DNA of 64,000 bases, from contig CANPTW010000001.1 of assembly GCA_947577075.1 (NCBI GenBank), forward strand, positions 62,001 through 126,000, read 5' to 3'. Source of the stretch: an uncultured Oscillibacter sp. (lineage in GTDB: Bacteria > Bacillota > Clostridia > Oscillospirales > Oscillospiraceae). The notes under the pieces are model-generated. The model saw only the letters and a list, made by a program, of their open reading frames with translations. It ran no database searches and had not been told where the DNA came from. Positions 38,792 through 47,761 of this stretch are shown here, piece by piece. The stretch's first letter is position 1. The number at the start of each line of letters is the position of its first letter. The position numbers were made by a program, and so were the translations under genes.

Positions 38792-40252
38792 ATGGAAGCT
38801 CAGGCTATGGAAAAGGAACAGCGGTGGAAGTCCCTGCGCCTGCGGGGCCTGCGGCAGCGGTGGATCTTCAACTCCATCCTGCCCATCGGGACGCTGCTGG
38901 TGCTGGTGGTGACCCTGTTTTCCGCGGGCATCTCCAACTATTACTACGGCACCATGCAGAAGGGCCTGGAGACCCGGGCCCAGGCCCTGGCCAACTCCTT
39001 CAACGAGTACTTCATGGACAACGGCTTTTCCAGCTACTATCAAAAGGCCGTCCAGTCCGCCGAGAGCTTCGAGGACAAGAACCGCATCGAGCTCCAGTTC
39101 ATCGGCTCCAGCGGCCGGATCCAGGTGTCCACCTCCGGCCTGACGGCGGGGAGCTATCCGGGGACGGACGACATCCTCCAGGCCCTTCAGGAAAACAAGC
39201 TGACGCCCACGCCCTACCAGGGCCGGGACCTGGAGACGGGAGAGGAGATTCTGGCGGTGTCCTGCCCCCTGACGGTGAACGGCCGGGTGGTGGGCGTCAT
39301 GCGGCTGGTGACCTCCCTGCGGCAGGTGGATCGGCAGGTGATGATCGCGGTGCTGGCCATTTTCCTCATCGCCCTGCTGTGCATGCTGCTGGTGGTGATT
39401 TCCAACCTGCTCTTTATCAACAACGTGGTGGAGCCGGTGGCGGTGGTGACCGAGGCGGCGAAGCGCATCTCCGCCGGGAGCTACGGCACCCGGATCGAGA
39501 ACAAGTACTCCGACGAGCTGGGGGAGCTGGTGGACAACATCAACGACATGTCCCTGAAAATCAGCCAGAACGAGAAAATGAAAAGCGAGTTCATCTCCTC
39601 CGTCTCCCACGAGCTGCGCACCCCCCTCACCGCCATCAACGGCTGGGGGGAAACCATCCTGGAGGACGACCTCACCGACGACCCCGAGCAGCTCCGCCGG
39701 GGCATCCGGGTCATCGTCAACGAGTCCCGGCGTCTTTCCAACATGGTGGAGGAACTGCTGGATTTCTCCAAGATGGAGGACGGGCGCTTTACCCTCCAGG
39801 TGGAGGACGTGGACCTTCAGGCGGAGCTGGAGGACGCCATCTTCACCTATCAGGAGCTCTTCCGCCAGGACGGCATCGCCCTGGAGTACCACCCCGGGGA
39901 CGGGGACCTGCCCCTGATCCGGGGGGACTCGGAGCGGCTGAAGCAGGTCTTCTGCAACGTGTTGGACAACGCCGCCAAGCACGGCGGCGCGGGAAGGCGG
40001 ATCACCGCCTCCATCGTGCAGGAGGGGGGCCAGCAGGTAGTCCGCATCCGGGACTACGGCCCCGGCATCCCGGAGGAGGAGCTGCCCTTCGTGAAGCAGA
40101 AGTTTTATAAGGGCACCTCCCGGGCCCGGGGCAGCGGCATTGGCCTGGCGGTCTGCGACGAGATCGTCGGCCTCCACGGCGGCTCCTTCGCCATCGGGAA
40201 CGCCGACGGCGGCGGGGCGGTGGTGACCATCCGCCTCCCCAGCCGGATTTAA
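38792..40252 (+). CDS. Membrane sensor histidine kinase
   Basis: A ~486-residue kinase with TM1 (about 25-48), an extracellular sensor domain of about 115 residues, TM2 (about 175-198), HAMP, HisKA with the phospho-His in SSVSHELRTPLTAI, and an HATPase domain (NVLDNAAKHG, DYGPGIPEEE, GSGIGLAVCDEIV). The external domain distinguishes it from the short-loop BceS kinases usually paired with BceAB. Start uncertain between ATG 38792 and 38807; the first is 4 bases past the regulator stop. Confidence 0.94.
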   Translation: MEAQAMEKEQRWKSLRLRGLRQRWIFNSILPIGTLLVLVVTLFSAGISNYYYGTMQKGLETRAQALANSFNEYFMDNGFSSYYQKAVQSAESFEDKNRIELQFIGSSGRIQVSTSGLTAGSYPGTDDILQALQENKLTPTPYQGRDLETGEEILAVSCPLTVNGRVVGVMRLVTSLRQVDRQVMIAVLAIFLIALLCMLLVVISNLLFINNVVEPVAVVTEAAKRISAGSYGTRIENKYSDELGELVDNINDMSLKISQNEKMKSEFISSVSHELRTPLTAINGWGETILEDDLTDDPEQLRRGIRVIVNESRRLSNMVEELLDFSKMEDGRFTLQVEDVDLQAELEDAIFTYQELFRQDGIALEYHPGDGDLPLIRGDSERLKQVFCNVLDNAAKHGGAGRRITASIVQEGGQQVVRIRDYGPGIPEEELPFVKQKFYKGTSRARGSGIGLAVCDEIVGLHGGSFAIGNADGGGAVVTIRLPSRI

Positions 40253-40255
40253 AGA

Positions 40256-40276
40256 GGGGACTTCGTCCCCCCTTTT
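40256..40276 (+). terminator. Terminator after the histidine kinase
   Basis: GGGGAC-TTC-GTCCCC followed by CCTTTT, just past the stop. Confidence 0.6.
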
Positions 40277-40423
40277 CCCCGCAAGGGGGACGCCGCATCC
40301 GTAAGGCGGCAGAGCCGCCAACGGCTGCGCAGTAGATTCCCCCCACCAGTCTGCGGACTGGTGACGCCGCCCAAGGCGGCTGGAGTATTGGAATTTTTGT
40401 GACGCGCATGTCGTCGCAAAAAT
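40277..40423. repeat. Hairpin-rich intergenic block
   Basis: A run of stem-loops: ACCAGTC-TGCG-GACTGGT (40345-40362), GCCGCC-CAA-GGCGGC (40366-40380) and ATTTTTGTGACG...CGTCGCAAAAAT (40393-40423). There is no coding frame. It looks like a structured intergenic repeat of the kind dispersed in related genomes, but no second copy is in this window. Confidence 0.4.
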
Positions 40424-40443
40424 AATTTTAATAAAACAAACGT

Positions 40444-40472
40444 TTGATTTTAGTGCAAGTCTGTGTTATACT
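40444..40472 (+). promoter_or_regulatory. Sigma-A promoter of the yqhQ operon
   Basis: TTGATT, 17 bases, TATACT; the -10 ends 26 bases before the ATG. Confidence 0.8.
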
Positions 40473-40498
40473 ATACCAACGCATAGAAAGGAAACTCC

Positions 40499-41473
40499 AT
40501 GGCAGAAGAAAAGAAATCCTGCGCCTTCCGCACCAGCATCGGCGGGCAGGCGCTCATCGAGGGCATCCTGATGCGGGGCCCGGAAAAGCAGGCCATCGTG
40601 GTCCGGGACCAGGAGGGGAAGCTGGTGGAGAAGGTGGAAACCCTCCGCTTCATCAAGGACCGCTATCCCATCCTGGGGGTCCCCCTGATCCGGGGAACGG
40701 TGAACTTCCTGGACTCCATGGTCAACGGAGTCAAGGCCCTGATGTACTCCGCCGACTTCTACCCCGAGGAGGAGGCGGCGAAGCCCTCCAGATTCGAGCT
40801 GTGGCTGGAAAAGCACCTCAGCAGCAAAAAGCTGGAGAGCGCCGTGGTGGCCCTGGCGGTGGTGCTGGGGGTGGGCATGTCCGTTTTTCTCTTCATGGTT
40901 CTCCCCACCCTGCTCACCGGGGCGATTCTCCACTTCTTTCCCGGTTTTCCCCTTTGGGGGCGGAACCTGGTGGAGGGGCTTTTGAAGGTAGTCATCTTCA
41001 TGGCCTACCTCATAGCCTGCTCCCGGCAGAAGGACATCTACCGGGTCTTCCAGTACCACGGGGCGGAGCACAAGACCATCTTCTGCTATGAGGCGGGCCT
41101 GCCCCTGACGGTGGAAAACGTCCGGGTTCAGCCCCGGCACCATCCCCGGTGCGGCACCAGCTTCCTGTTTGTGGTTATCTGCGTGTCCATCATTTTCTCC
41201 AGCATCTTTTTCGGCATCTGGCCCATGACCAACCCTTGGCTCCGGACGGCGGTGCACCTGCTGCTGCTGCCCCTGGTGGTGGGGGTGACCTATGAGTTCA
41301 ACCGCTGGGTGGGGCGGCATGTCCAGGAGAGCCGCGTGGCCAAAATCCTGACGGCCCCGGGCCTCTGGATGCAGAACTTCACCACCAACGAGCCGGACGA
41401 CGGCATGATCGAGTGCGCCATCCGGTCCCTGGAATTGGTATTGCCCTCTGAGAAGGGAAAGGACGAGTGGTAA
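40499..41473 (+). CDS. yqhQ: DUF1385 membrane protein (YqhQ)
   Basis: A 324-residue YqhQ-family protein. Diagnostic segments: SIGGQALIEGILMRGPEKQA near the N-terminus, QYHGAEHKTIFCYE in the middle and QPRHHPRCGTSFLF; four or five hydrophobic helices. Function is not established in the family. It is often next to prmC-prfA, and here prmC follows after one inserted acetyltransferase gene. A consensus promoter and GAAAGGAAA before the ATG support the start. Confidence 0.93.
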   Translation: MAEEKKSCAFRTSIGGQALIEGILMRGPEKQAIVVRDQEGKLVEKVETLRFIKDRYPILGVPLIRGTVNFLDSMVNGVKALMYSADFYPEEEAAKPSRFELWLEKHLSSKKLESAVVALAVVLGVGMSVFLFMVLPTLLTGAILHFFPGFPLWGRNLVEGLLKVVIFMAYLIACSRQKDIYRVFQYHGAEHKTIFCYEAGLPLTVENVRVQPRHHPRCGTSFLFVVICVSIIFSSIFFGIWPMTNPWLRTAVHLLLLPLVVGVTYEFNRWVGRHVQESRVAKILTAPGLWMQNFTTNEPDDGMIECAIRSLELVLPSEKGKDEW

Positions 41474-41484
41474 AGGAGTCTGTG

Positions 41485-42081
41485 ATGAACCTGCGGGAAT
41501 TTCAAAAACGGGACATGGAAACGGCAGTTTCCGTCATGTGCGCCGCGTTTCAAGACGACAGTCTGTACGCCTACTTCATAGAGGACCCCGGCGTCCGGGC
41601 AAGGTTCCTGCGGGCGTTTATGCGCTTCCGGCTGAAATACGGGCTGAAGGCGGGAACCGTTTGGGTTACCGATGGCTGTAAAGGTGTTCTGATTTTAATC
41701 AAGCCCAACCAGGTCATGTCACCGAAGCACCTGCTTCTTTACGGCGGACTGTCCGCCATGCTGGGCTGCACTTCCGCCCAGAGGGACCGCATCATGCGGT
41801 TTAACGCATTTGCCGATTCCCAGTGCGAGCGTTATGTACAGCAGCCCTTTTGGCACGTCTCCCCCATCTGCGTCTCCCCGGAGGCACAGGGCAAGGGCCT
41901 TGGCTCCGCCCTGCTCCGCCGCGGACTGGAGCTGGCAGGTGCTTCCGGGCAGCCCTGCTATTTGGAAACGCAGTCTGCTAAAAACCTGCCCTTTTATGAG
42001 GCGTGCGGCTTTGTGCAGGCGGGTCAGGCGGAGGTCCCCGGCTCCGGCCTCACCAGCTACTCTATGATTTTCCGCCCGTAA
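41485..42081 (+). CDS. GNAT-family N-acetyltransferase
   Basis: A 198-residue GNAT enzyme. The acetyl-CoA-binding motif A is SPEAQGKGLGSALLRRGLEL, followed by YLETQSAKNLPFYEACGFV, the usual motif B. AAAGGAG lies 6 bases before the ATG; a GTG six codons earlier overlaps yqhQ and lacks a site. It sits 11 bases after yqhQ and is probably co-transcribed. The substrate (protein N-terminus, amine or antibiotic) is not predictable. Confidence 0.9.
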   Translation: MNLREFQKRDMETAVSVMCAAFQDDSLYAYFIEDPGVRARFLRAFMRFRLKYGLKAGTVWVTDGCKGVLILIKPNQVMSPKHLLLYGGLSAMLGCTSAQRDRIMRFNAFADSQCERYVQQPFWHVSPICVSPEAQGKGLGSALLRRGLELAGASGQPCYLETQSAKNLPFYEACGFVQAGQAEVPGSGLTSYSMIFRP

Positions 42082-42148
42082 CCGGGCCGGTTTCCGGCGC
42101 CGCGGCGGTCCCCCGCCGGCCTTCCAACAACAGACGAGGTGATACACC

Positions 42149-43015
42149 ATGGCCATAACCTATAACGACCTATACCTGGACGTCCGGCAGCGGCTCCGGG
42201 AGAGCGGCGTGGAGGCCGCTACCCTGGAGGCCCGGGAGCTGGTGTGCTTCGGCACCGGCAAGAGCCGGGAGGAGCTCCAGCGGGACAGCCGCCTGTACGC
42301 CTCCCCGGAGCGGGAGGCCCAGGTCCGGCGGCTGGTGGAGCGGCGCATGGCCGGGGAGCCGGTGGCCTACCTCATCGGCGAGTGGGAGTTTTACGGCCTC
42401 CCCCTGGACATCTCCCAGGACGTGCTGATCCCCAGGGCGGACACCGAGGTGCTGGCGGAGCAGGCCATCGCCTACATACAGACGCTGGGGGACTGCCGGG
42501 TGCTGGACCTCTGCGCCGGCAGCGGCTGTCTGGGGCTGGCCATCGCCTCCCGGTGCCCCCAGGCCCGGGTGGTGCTGGGGGAGATCAACGACAACGCCCT
42601 GAAAATCTGCCGCCAGAACATCCGGCGGAACAATCTCTCCGCCCGGGTCATGCCCGTCCAGATGGACGCCCGGGAGAAGCCCGCCCGGTCCCTGGGGGAA
42701 TTCCACTGCATCGTCGGCAACCCGCCCTACATCCCCGCCGCCGACATCGCCGGGCTGGAAGTCTCCGTCCGGGACTACGAGCCCCGTCTGGCCCTGGACG
42801 GCGGGGCGGACGGCCTGGACTTCTACCGCGTCATCAGCGAACAGTGGAAAGAGGCCCTGGTCCCCGGCGGGCGGTTGTATTTCGAGGTTGGCGTCGGCCA
42901 GGCGGACGCGGTGCTCCGGCTGATGCGGAGCCAGGGCTTCGGGGATTTACAGATTATCAAGGACCATCACAAGATTCCCAGAGTGGTGCTGGGCACCCTC
43001 TGCCGGGAGATATGA
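42149..43015 (+). CDS. prmC: Release-factor glutamine N5-methyltransferase
   Basis: Methylates the GGQ glutamine of peptide chain release factors. The 288-residue protein has the helical N-terminal substrate domain (1-90), then the SAM motif VLDLCAGSGCLGLA and the catalytic NPPY in IVGNPPYIPA. GAGGTGA precedes the ATG. prfA, usually adjacent in Firmicutes, is not present here; the gene sits between a GNAT gene and a PspC gene. Confidence 0.95.
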   Translation: MAITYNDLYLDVRQRLRESGVEAATLEARELVCFGTGKSREELQRDSRLYASPEREAQVRRLVERRMAGEPVAYLIGEWEFYGLPLDISQDVLIPRADTEVLAEQAIAYIQTLGDCRVLDLCAGSGCLGLAIASRCPQARVVLGEINDNALKICRQNIRRNNLSARVMPVQMDAREKPARSLGEFHCIVGNPPYIPAADIAGLEVSVRDYEPRLALDGGADGLDFYRVISEQWKEALVPGGRLYFEVGVGQADAVLRLMRSQGFGDLQIIKDHHKIPRVVLGTLCREI

Positions 43016-43030
43016 GTAAGGAGGAGCGTC

Positions 43031-43231
43031 ATGGAAAAGAGACTCTATAAAATCGGCCAGGGCAAAATGGTGGACGGCGTCTGCGGCGGCATCGCCCAGT
43101 ACTTCGGCCTGGACCCCACCCTGGTGCGGCTGGCCTGGATCGTGTTCACCGCCATGGGCGGCAGCGGCATCGTCGCCTACATCCTCTGCGCCGCCATCTT
43201 CCCCCGGGAGCCGGAGGAATTTGACCTGTAA
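43031..43231 (+). CDS. Small PspC-domain membrane protein
   Basis: A 66-residue protein made only of a PspC domain: LYKIGQGKMVDGVCGGIAQY then a membrane span (LVRLAWIVFTAMGGSGIVAYILCAAIF). Stand-alone PspC proteins of this size are common in Firmicutes and linked to membrane stress. AAGGAGG precedes the ATG, 15 bases after prmC, so it is co-transcribed with prmC. Confidence 0.92.
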   Translation: MEKRLYKIGQGKMVDGVCGGIAQYFGLDPTLVRLAWIVFTAMGGSGIVAYILCAAIFPREPEEFDL

Positions 43232-43288
43232 TCGTGCCGGAAAAGCATTTTATGAACTATTTATATAACTAATCGGGAGGAAATCAGC

Positions 43289-44398
43289 ATGGCAAAGGAG
43301 AAAGCGCCGCTGCCCACCGCGGCCCCGGCGTCGGACAAAAAGAAGGCCATTGACAGCGCCATGAGCCAGATCGAGAAAATGTACGGCAAGGGGTCCATCA
43401 TGCGCCTGGGGGACCGGACGGCCCTGAATGTGGAGGTCATCCCCACGGGCTCCCTGGCGTTGGACGTGGCCCTCGGCATCGGCGGGCTCCCCAAGGGGCG
43501 CATCATTGAGATCTACGGGCCGGAGTCCTCCGGCAAGACCACCCTGGCCCTCCATGTGGTGGCCGAGGCCCAGAGGCAGGGGGGCGAGGTGGCCTTCGTG
43601 GATGCGGAGCACGCCCTGGACCCCACCTATGCCCACGCCCTGGGCGTGAAGGTGGAGGACATGCTGATCTCCCAGCCGGACACCGGCGAGCAGGCCCTGG
43701 AGATCACCGAGGCCCTGGTGCGCTCCGGGGCCATCGACGTGATCGTGGTGGACAGCGTCGCCGCCCTGGTGCCCCGGGCGGAGATTGAGGGGGAGATGGG
43801 GGACAGCTATGTGGGCCTCCACGCCAGGCTCATGAGCCAGGCCCTGCGGAAGCTCACCGGGGCCATCGGCAAGACCAACACCATCGTCATTTTCATCAAC
43901 CAGCTCCGGGAAAAGGTGGGCGTGATGTACGGCAACCCCGAGGTCACCACCGGCGGCCGGGCGCTGAAGTTCTACGCCTCCGTCCGCATCGACGTGCGGC
44001 GCATCGAGGCCATTAAAAACGGCAGCGAGCTCATCGGAAACCGGACCCGGGCCAAGGTGGTGAAAAACAAGATGGCGCCCCCCTTCCGGGAGGCGGAGTT
44101 TGACATCATGTACGGCGAGGGCATCGTCCGGGAGAGTGAGCTTATCGACCTGGGCGTCAAGCTGGACCTGGTGCAGAAGGCGGGCTCCTGGTTCTCCATG
44201 GGGGAAACCCGCATCGGCCAGGGCCGGGAGGCGGCGAAGAAATACCTCCAGGAGAACCCGGAAATCCGGGACCAGCTGGAGGCGGACATCCGCAAGAACT
44301 TTGACAAGCTCATGAGCAACCAGGCCCGGGCGGCCGCCAAGGCCGCCGGGCGGGCGGTGGACGTCAGCGCCGACGACTTCGACGACTCCGGCGACTGA
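43289..44398 (+). CDS. recA: Recombinase RecA
   Basis: Strand-exchange and SOS coprotease ATPase, 369 residues. Walker [14 protein letters not shown], Walker [17 protein letters not shown]1/L2 regions ([24 protein letters not shown]) and the acidic C-terminal tail are all present. GGGAGG lies 8 bases before the ATG. I did not find a GAAC-N4-GTTC LexA-type box in the 57-base gap upstream. recX follows after 2 bases. Confidence 0.99.
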   Translation: MAKEKAPLPTAAPASDKKKAIDSAMSQIEKMYGKGSIMRLGDRTALNVEVIPTGSLALDVALGIGGLPKGRIIEIYGPESSGKTTLALHVVAEAQRQGGEVAFVDAEHALDPTYAHALGVKVEDMLISQPDTGEQALEITEALVRSGAIDVIVVDSVAALVPRAEIEGEMGDSYVGLHARLMSQALRKLTGAIGKTNTIVIFINQLREKVGVMYGNPEVTTGGRALKFYASVRIDVRRIEAIKNGSELIGNRTRAKVVKNKMAPPFREAEFDIMYGEGIVRESELIDLGVKLDLVQKAGSWFSMGETRIGQGREAAKKYLQENPEIRDQLEADIRKNFDKLMSNQARAAAKAAGRAVDVSADDFDDSGD

Positions 44399-44400
44399 CC

Positions 44401-45042
44401 ATGCGGATTGAGCGGATCGAGGCGTCGAAGCATAAAAAGGGCCGGGTCCTGGTCTTTCTGGAGGACGGGGCCTGCCTGAAAATCACGGAGCAGGAGCTGC
44501 TGGACTTCGGCCTCCGCTCCGGGGACGACCTGAACGGGGAAACCCTGGAGCGCCTGAAGGCGGCGGCGGGAGCCTCCAACACCCGGGCCGCCGCCGCGGA
44601 GCTCATCGGCCGGCGGGCCATGAGCCGCCGGGACCTGGAGCGGAAGCTCCGGGAGAAGGGCGCCGGCGAGGCGGAGGCCCGCTATGCCGCCGAGTGGATG
44701 GAGGCCATCGGGGCCATCGACGACGCGGCCTATGCCGCCGCCCTGGTCCGGCACTGCGCCGGACTGGGCTACGGCCCGGCCCGGGTGCGGGAGAAGCTCT
44801 ATGAAAAGGGCGTCCCCCGGGAGCTGTGGGAGGACGCGCTGGAGGAGCTGCCGGAGGACGGCGGGCAGATCGACGCGTTTTTGCAAAGCAGGCTCCGGGG
44901 CCGGACGCCGGAGGAAAAGGAGAAGCGGCGGCTGACCAACACCCTGCTCCGCCGGGGCTTCTCCTGGGGAGAGGTCCGGGCCGCCTGGGGGCGCCTGGGC
45001 GAAGCGGAGGACGGCATGCCGGACGGGGCGGAGGGCGGCTGA
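44401..45042 (+). CDS. recX: RecA regulator RecX
   Basis: A 213-residue, helical, arginine-rich RecX that modulates RecA filaments. Three tandem three-helix repeats are evident: LIGRRAMSRRDLERKLREKG, then AAALVRHCAGLGYGPARVREKLYEKGV, then LTNTLLRRGFSWGEVRAAW. Its start lies 2 bases after the recA stop, and the ribosome site must be inside recA, implying translational coupling. Confidence 0.95.
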   Translation: MRIERIEASKHKKGRVLVFLEDGACLKITEQELLDFGLRSGDDLNGETLERLKAAAGASNTRAAAAELIGRRAMSRRDLERKLREKGAGEAEARYAAEWMEAIGAIDDAAYAAALVRHCAGLGYGPARVREKLYEKGVPRELWEDALEELPEDGGQIDAFLQSRLRGRTPEEKEKRRLTNTLLRRGFSWGEVRAAWGRLGEAEDGMPDGAEGG

Positions 45043-45118
45043 AAAAAGCGCGGCCTTCCCCCGGCGGCGGAGCGCGCGGGAAACGGCCGCTTCCAAGGCG
45101 GCGAGGGAGGTTCTGCTT

Positions 45119-45526
45119 ATGGCGTTTATGCCCTATGACCCCTGTCTGAAAAAACCGGCCCGCGCCCTGCGCAAGTCCATGACCCCCCAGGAGAAAAAGC
45201 TCTGGTACGAGTTTCTCCGGGGCCGGTCCCCGCGCTTCCTGCGGCAAAAGCCCCTGGGCGGGTGTATCGTGGATTTTTACTGTCCCGCGTGCGGACTGGC
45301 CGTTGAAATCACCGGCGGCCGGAGCCGCGGGGAAGACGAGTGGGCGGCGGACGGGAAACAGGCGGAAGCTCTGGAGGAGCTGGGCGTTACGGTCCTGCGC
45401 TTCACCAGCGGGGAGGTGGAGCAGGAGTTTTCCGCCGTGTGCCGGAAGATTTCCGACGCCGCCAGAATTCTGGGCGCCATCCGCGGCGCCAAGGAACAAA
45501 CGAATGCAACGGAGGGATCACTTTGA
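45119..45526 (+). CDS. DUF559 (Vsr-fold) protein with altered active-site region
   Basis: A 135-residue DUF559 protein, related to very-short-patch-repair-type endonucleases. Typical features: AKxLR-like RALRKSMTPQEKKLWYEFLRG, FLRQKPLGGCIVDFYCPACGLAVEITGG and VTVLRFTSGEVE. The usual E-I/L-D-G-G-Q-H run reads E-I-T-G-G-R-S, so the second acid and the histidine of the family motif are missing and activity is doubtful. GGGAGG precedes the ATG. Its stop overlaps the rimO TTG start by 4 bases. Confidence 0.85.
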   Translation: MAFMPYDPCLKKPARALRKSMTPQEKKLWYEFLRGRSPRFLRQKPLGGCIVDFYCPACGLAVEITGGRSRGEDEWAADGKQAEALEELGVTVLRFTSGEVEQEFSAVCRKISDAARILGAIRGAKEQTNATEGSL

Positions 45527-46848
45527 GTTATCGGATTGCCTTCCTCTCTCTGGGCTGCGCCAAGAACCAGGTGAACTGCGAACAGATGATGTCCCTGGTT
45601 CAGGCGGCGGGGCACGAGATTCAGGCGGACCCGGCCGGAGCCGATGTGGCTGTGGTCAACACCTGCGGCTTCCTGGCCTCCGCCTGCGAGGAGGCCATCG
45701 GCACGATTCTGGAGCTGGCGGAGCTGAAGCGGGCCGGGAAGCTGAAAAAAATCCTGGTCACCGGCTGCATGGCCCAGCGCTATCAGGCCGACGTGCTGGA
45801 GGAGCTGCCGGAGGTGGACGGCGTCTTGGGCACCGGCAGCTATGGCGAGATTGCCGCCGCCGTCGCCCAGGTCATGGAGCAGGGCCTTCGCCCCTGCCGC
45901 CTGGGGAACATCCACACCGCCCCCCAAAACGGCCCCCGCATCCTCTCCACCCCCCCCTGGTACGCCTATCTCCGGATTGCCGAGGGCTGTGACAACCACT
46001 GCGCCTACTGCGTCATTCCCTCCCTCCGGGGCAAATACCGCAGCCGCCCCATGGGAGAGCTGCTGGAGGAGGCAGCGGAGCTCAGCTCCGCCGGGGTGAA
46101 GGAGCTGCTGGTCATTGCCCAGGACATCACCCGCTACGGCACGGATCTGAACGGGGAGCACCAGCTGGCCGCCCTGCTGCGGGAGCTTGCGGGGCTGGAC
46201 TTCCACTGGATCCGCCTCCACTACCTCTACCCCGACGAAATCACGGAGGAGTTGATCGAGGTGATCGCCTCCGAGCCCAAGATCCTGCCCTATCTGGACA
46301 TCCCCATCCAGCACTGCAACGACGGCATCCTCAGGGCCATGAACCGCCGGGACACCAAGCAGTCCATCCAAGCCCTCTTCCGGACGCTCCGGGAGCGGAT
46401 TCCCGGCCTGGTGCTGCGGACCAGCCTCATCACCGGCCTCCCCGGCGAGGGGGAGGCCGAGTTTGAGGAGCTGTGCGAATTCCTCCGGGAGCAGAGGATC
46501 GAGCGGGCCGGGGTCTTCCCCTTCTCTCCGGAGGAGGGAACCCGGGCGGCGAAGATGGAGCACGTGGACGGGGAAGAGGCGGCCCGCCGGGCGGAAATTG
46601 CCGTGGACGTGCAGTCCGACGTCATCGACGCGTACAACGCCTCCATCCTGGGGGAGGAGCGGGAGGTCCTGTGCGAGGGCTTCGACGGCCAGGCCCAGCT
46701 CTTCTACGGCCGGAGCTATGCCGAATCCCCGGAGATTGACGGCCGCATCTGGTTTTCCGCCGAGGAGGCGCCGGAGCCCGGGGACTTCACCGCCGTCCGC
46801 CTCACCGGCGTGATGGACGGGGAGCTCACCGGGGAGCGGGTGGAATGA
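45523..46848 (+). CDS. rimO: Ribosomal protein S12 methylthiotransferase
   Basis: Radical SAM enzyme that methylthiolates an aspartate of ribosomal protein S12. The 441-residue protein has the N-terminal UPF0004 domain (SLGCAKNQVNCE, NTCGFLASACEEAI, TGCMAQRY cysteines), the radical SAM CxxxCxxC in AEGCDNHCAYCVIPSLRG and a C-terminal TRAM domain. The start is TTG at 45523 with GGAGGG 6 bases upstream, overlapping the DUF559 stop. It couples to the next gene by ATGA. Confidence 0.96.
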   Translation: MSYRIAFLSLGCAKNQVNCEQMMSLVQAAGHEIQADPAGADVAVVNTCGFLASACEEAIGTILELAELKRAGKLKKILVTGCMAQRYQADVLEELPEVDGVLGTGSYGEIAAAVAQVMEQGLRPCRLGNIHTAPQNGPRILSTPPWYAYLRIAEGCDNHCAYCVIPSLRGKYRSRPMGELLEEAAELSSAGVKELLVIAQDITRYGTDLNGEHQLAALLRELAGLDFHWIRLHYLYPDEITEELIEVIASEPKILPYLDIPIQHCNDGILRAMNRRDTKQSIQALFRTLRERIPGLVLRTSLITGLPGEGEAEFEELCEFLREQRIERAGVFPFSPEEGTRAAKMEHVDGEEAARRAEIAVDVQSDVIDAYNASILGEEREVLCEGFDGQAQLFYGRSYAESPEIDGRIWFSAEEAPEPGDFTAVRLTGVMDGELTGERVE

Positions 46849-47144
46849 GCACCGCCGGAAAGCGGGCGGGAAGGAGCCCCCTGACCGAAATCCCCGGCGT
46901 GGGGGACCGCATCGCCGCCGTCATGGAAGCCCTTGGCATCCGGGAGATCTCAAGCCTCCGGGGCCGGGACCCGGAGGAGCTGTACCTCCGGGAGTGCCTG
47001 CTGAAGGGCCGCCGGGAGGACCGCTGCGCCCTGTATGTCTGGCGGGCGGCGGTGTACTACGCGGACCACGAGGACCGGGACCCGGAGAAGCTGAACTGGT
47101 GGTACTGGAAGGACAAGCCGTACCCCGAGAAGGAGGACCTATGA
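46845..47144 (+). CDS. Helix-hairpin-helix protein (Cdd1 / pathogenicity-locus family)
   Basis: A 99-residue protein with an HhH motif LTEIPGVGDRIAAVMEALGI and the family's conserved ending (DRCALYVWRAAVYYADHEDR, then LNWWYWKD). Cdd1-like proteins are small and uncharacterised, likely nucleic-acid binding. The ATG overlaps the rimO stop and the TGA overlaps the pgsA ATG, so three genes are tightly coupled. Confidence 0.85.
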   Translation: MSTAGKRAGRSPLTEIPGVGDRIAAVMEALGIREISSLRGRDPEELYLRECLLKGRREDRCALYVWRAAVYYADHEDRDPEKLNWWYWKDKPYPEKEDL

Positions 47145-47722
47145 ATCTGCCCAATAAACTGACCATGCTCCGCATCGTTCTGGCGCCGGTGTTCCTGGCG
47201 GTGCTGTACTGGGGCTTTCCCGGCGCGGACTACGCGGCCCTGGCCATCTTCATCATCGCCAGCCTGACGGACCTGCTGGACGGGAAGATCGCCCGGAAGT
47301 ACAACCTGGTGACGGACTTCGGCAAGTTTGCCGACCCCCTGGCGGACAAGATCCTGGTGGTGGCGGCCCTGCTGTGGTTCGTGGAGTGCGGGCGGATGCC
47401 CGCGTGGATGGTGATGATCGTCATTACCCGGGAGTTCGCCGTCAGCGGCCTCAGGATGATCGCCTCGGACAATGGGCGGGTCATCGCCGCCGGGTGGTCC
47501 GGGAAGGTGAAGACGGCCGCCACCATGGTGTGCATCGCGGTAATGCTGCTGACGGGGCCCTCCCTGGCCGCTTACCGGGCCGGGGCTTACCTCACCGCCG
47601 TGCCCTGGGACCGATACATTGCGTGGGTGGACGCGGTCTGCGGCTGGGTCATCACCCTGACGACCCTGTACTCCGGCGTGGAGTACTTCGCGAAGAACAA
47701 GGACGTCATCCGCTCCGCGTAA
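47141..47722 (+). CDS. pgsA: CDP-diacylglycerol-glycerol-3-phosphate 3-phosphatidyltransferase
   Basis: Makes phosphatidylglycerol-phosphate in the membrane. The 193-residue protein has the CDP-alcohol phosphotransferase motif D-x2-DG-x2-AR-x8-G-x3-D-x3-D in DLLDGKIARKYNLV through FGKFADPLADK, and about six hydrophobic helices starting MNLPNKLTMLRIVLAP. AAGGAGG precedes the ATG. rimO-pgsA neighbouring recA is a familiar Firmicutes grouping. Confidence 0.96.
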   Translation: MNLPNKLTMLRIVLAPVFLAVLYWGFPGADYAALAIFIIASLTDLLDGKIARKYNLVTDFGKFADPLADKILVVAALLWFVECGRMPAWMVMIVITREFAVSGLRMIASDNGRVIAAGWSGKVKTAATMVCIAVMLLTGPSLAAYRAGAYLTAVPWDRYIAWVDAVCGWVITLTTLYSGVEYFAKNKDVIRSA

Positions 47723-47761
47723 CGCGGGGGAGGAGAGCTTTTGAAACCTGGAGGCATGGGG

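Noticed and set aside
43232-43288. LexA/DinR SOS box before recA
   Set aside because: No CGAAC-N4-GTTCG-like palindrome is present in the spacer; a GAAC occurs but without its partner.
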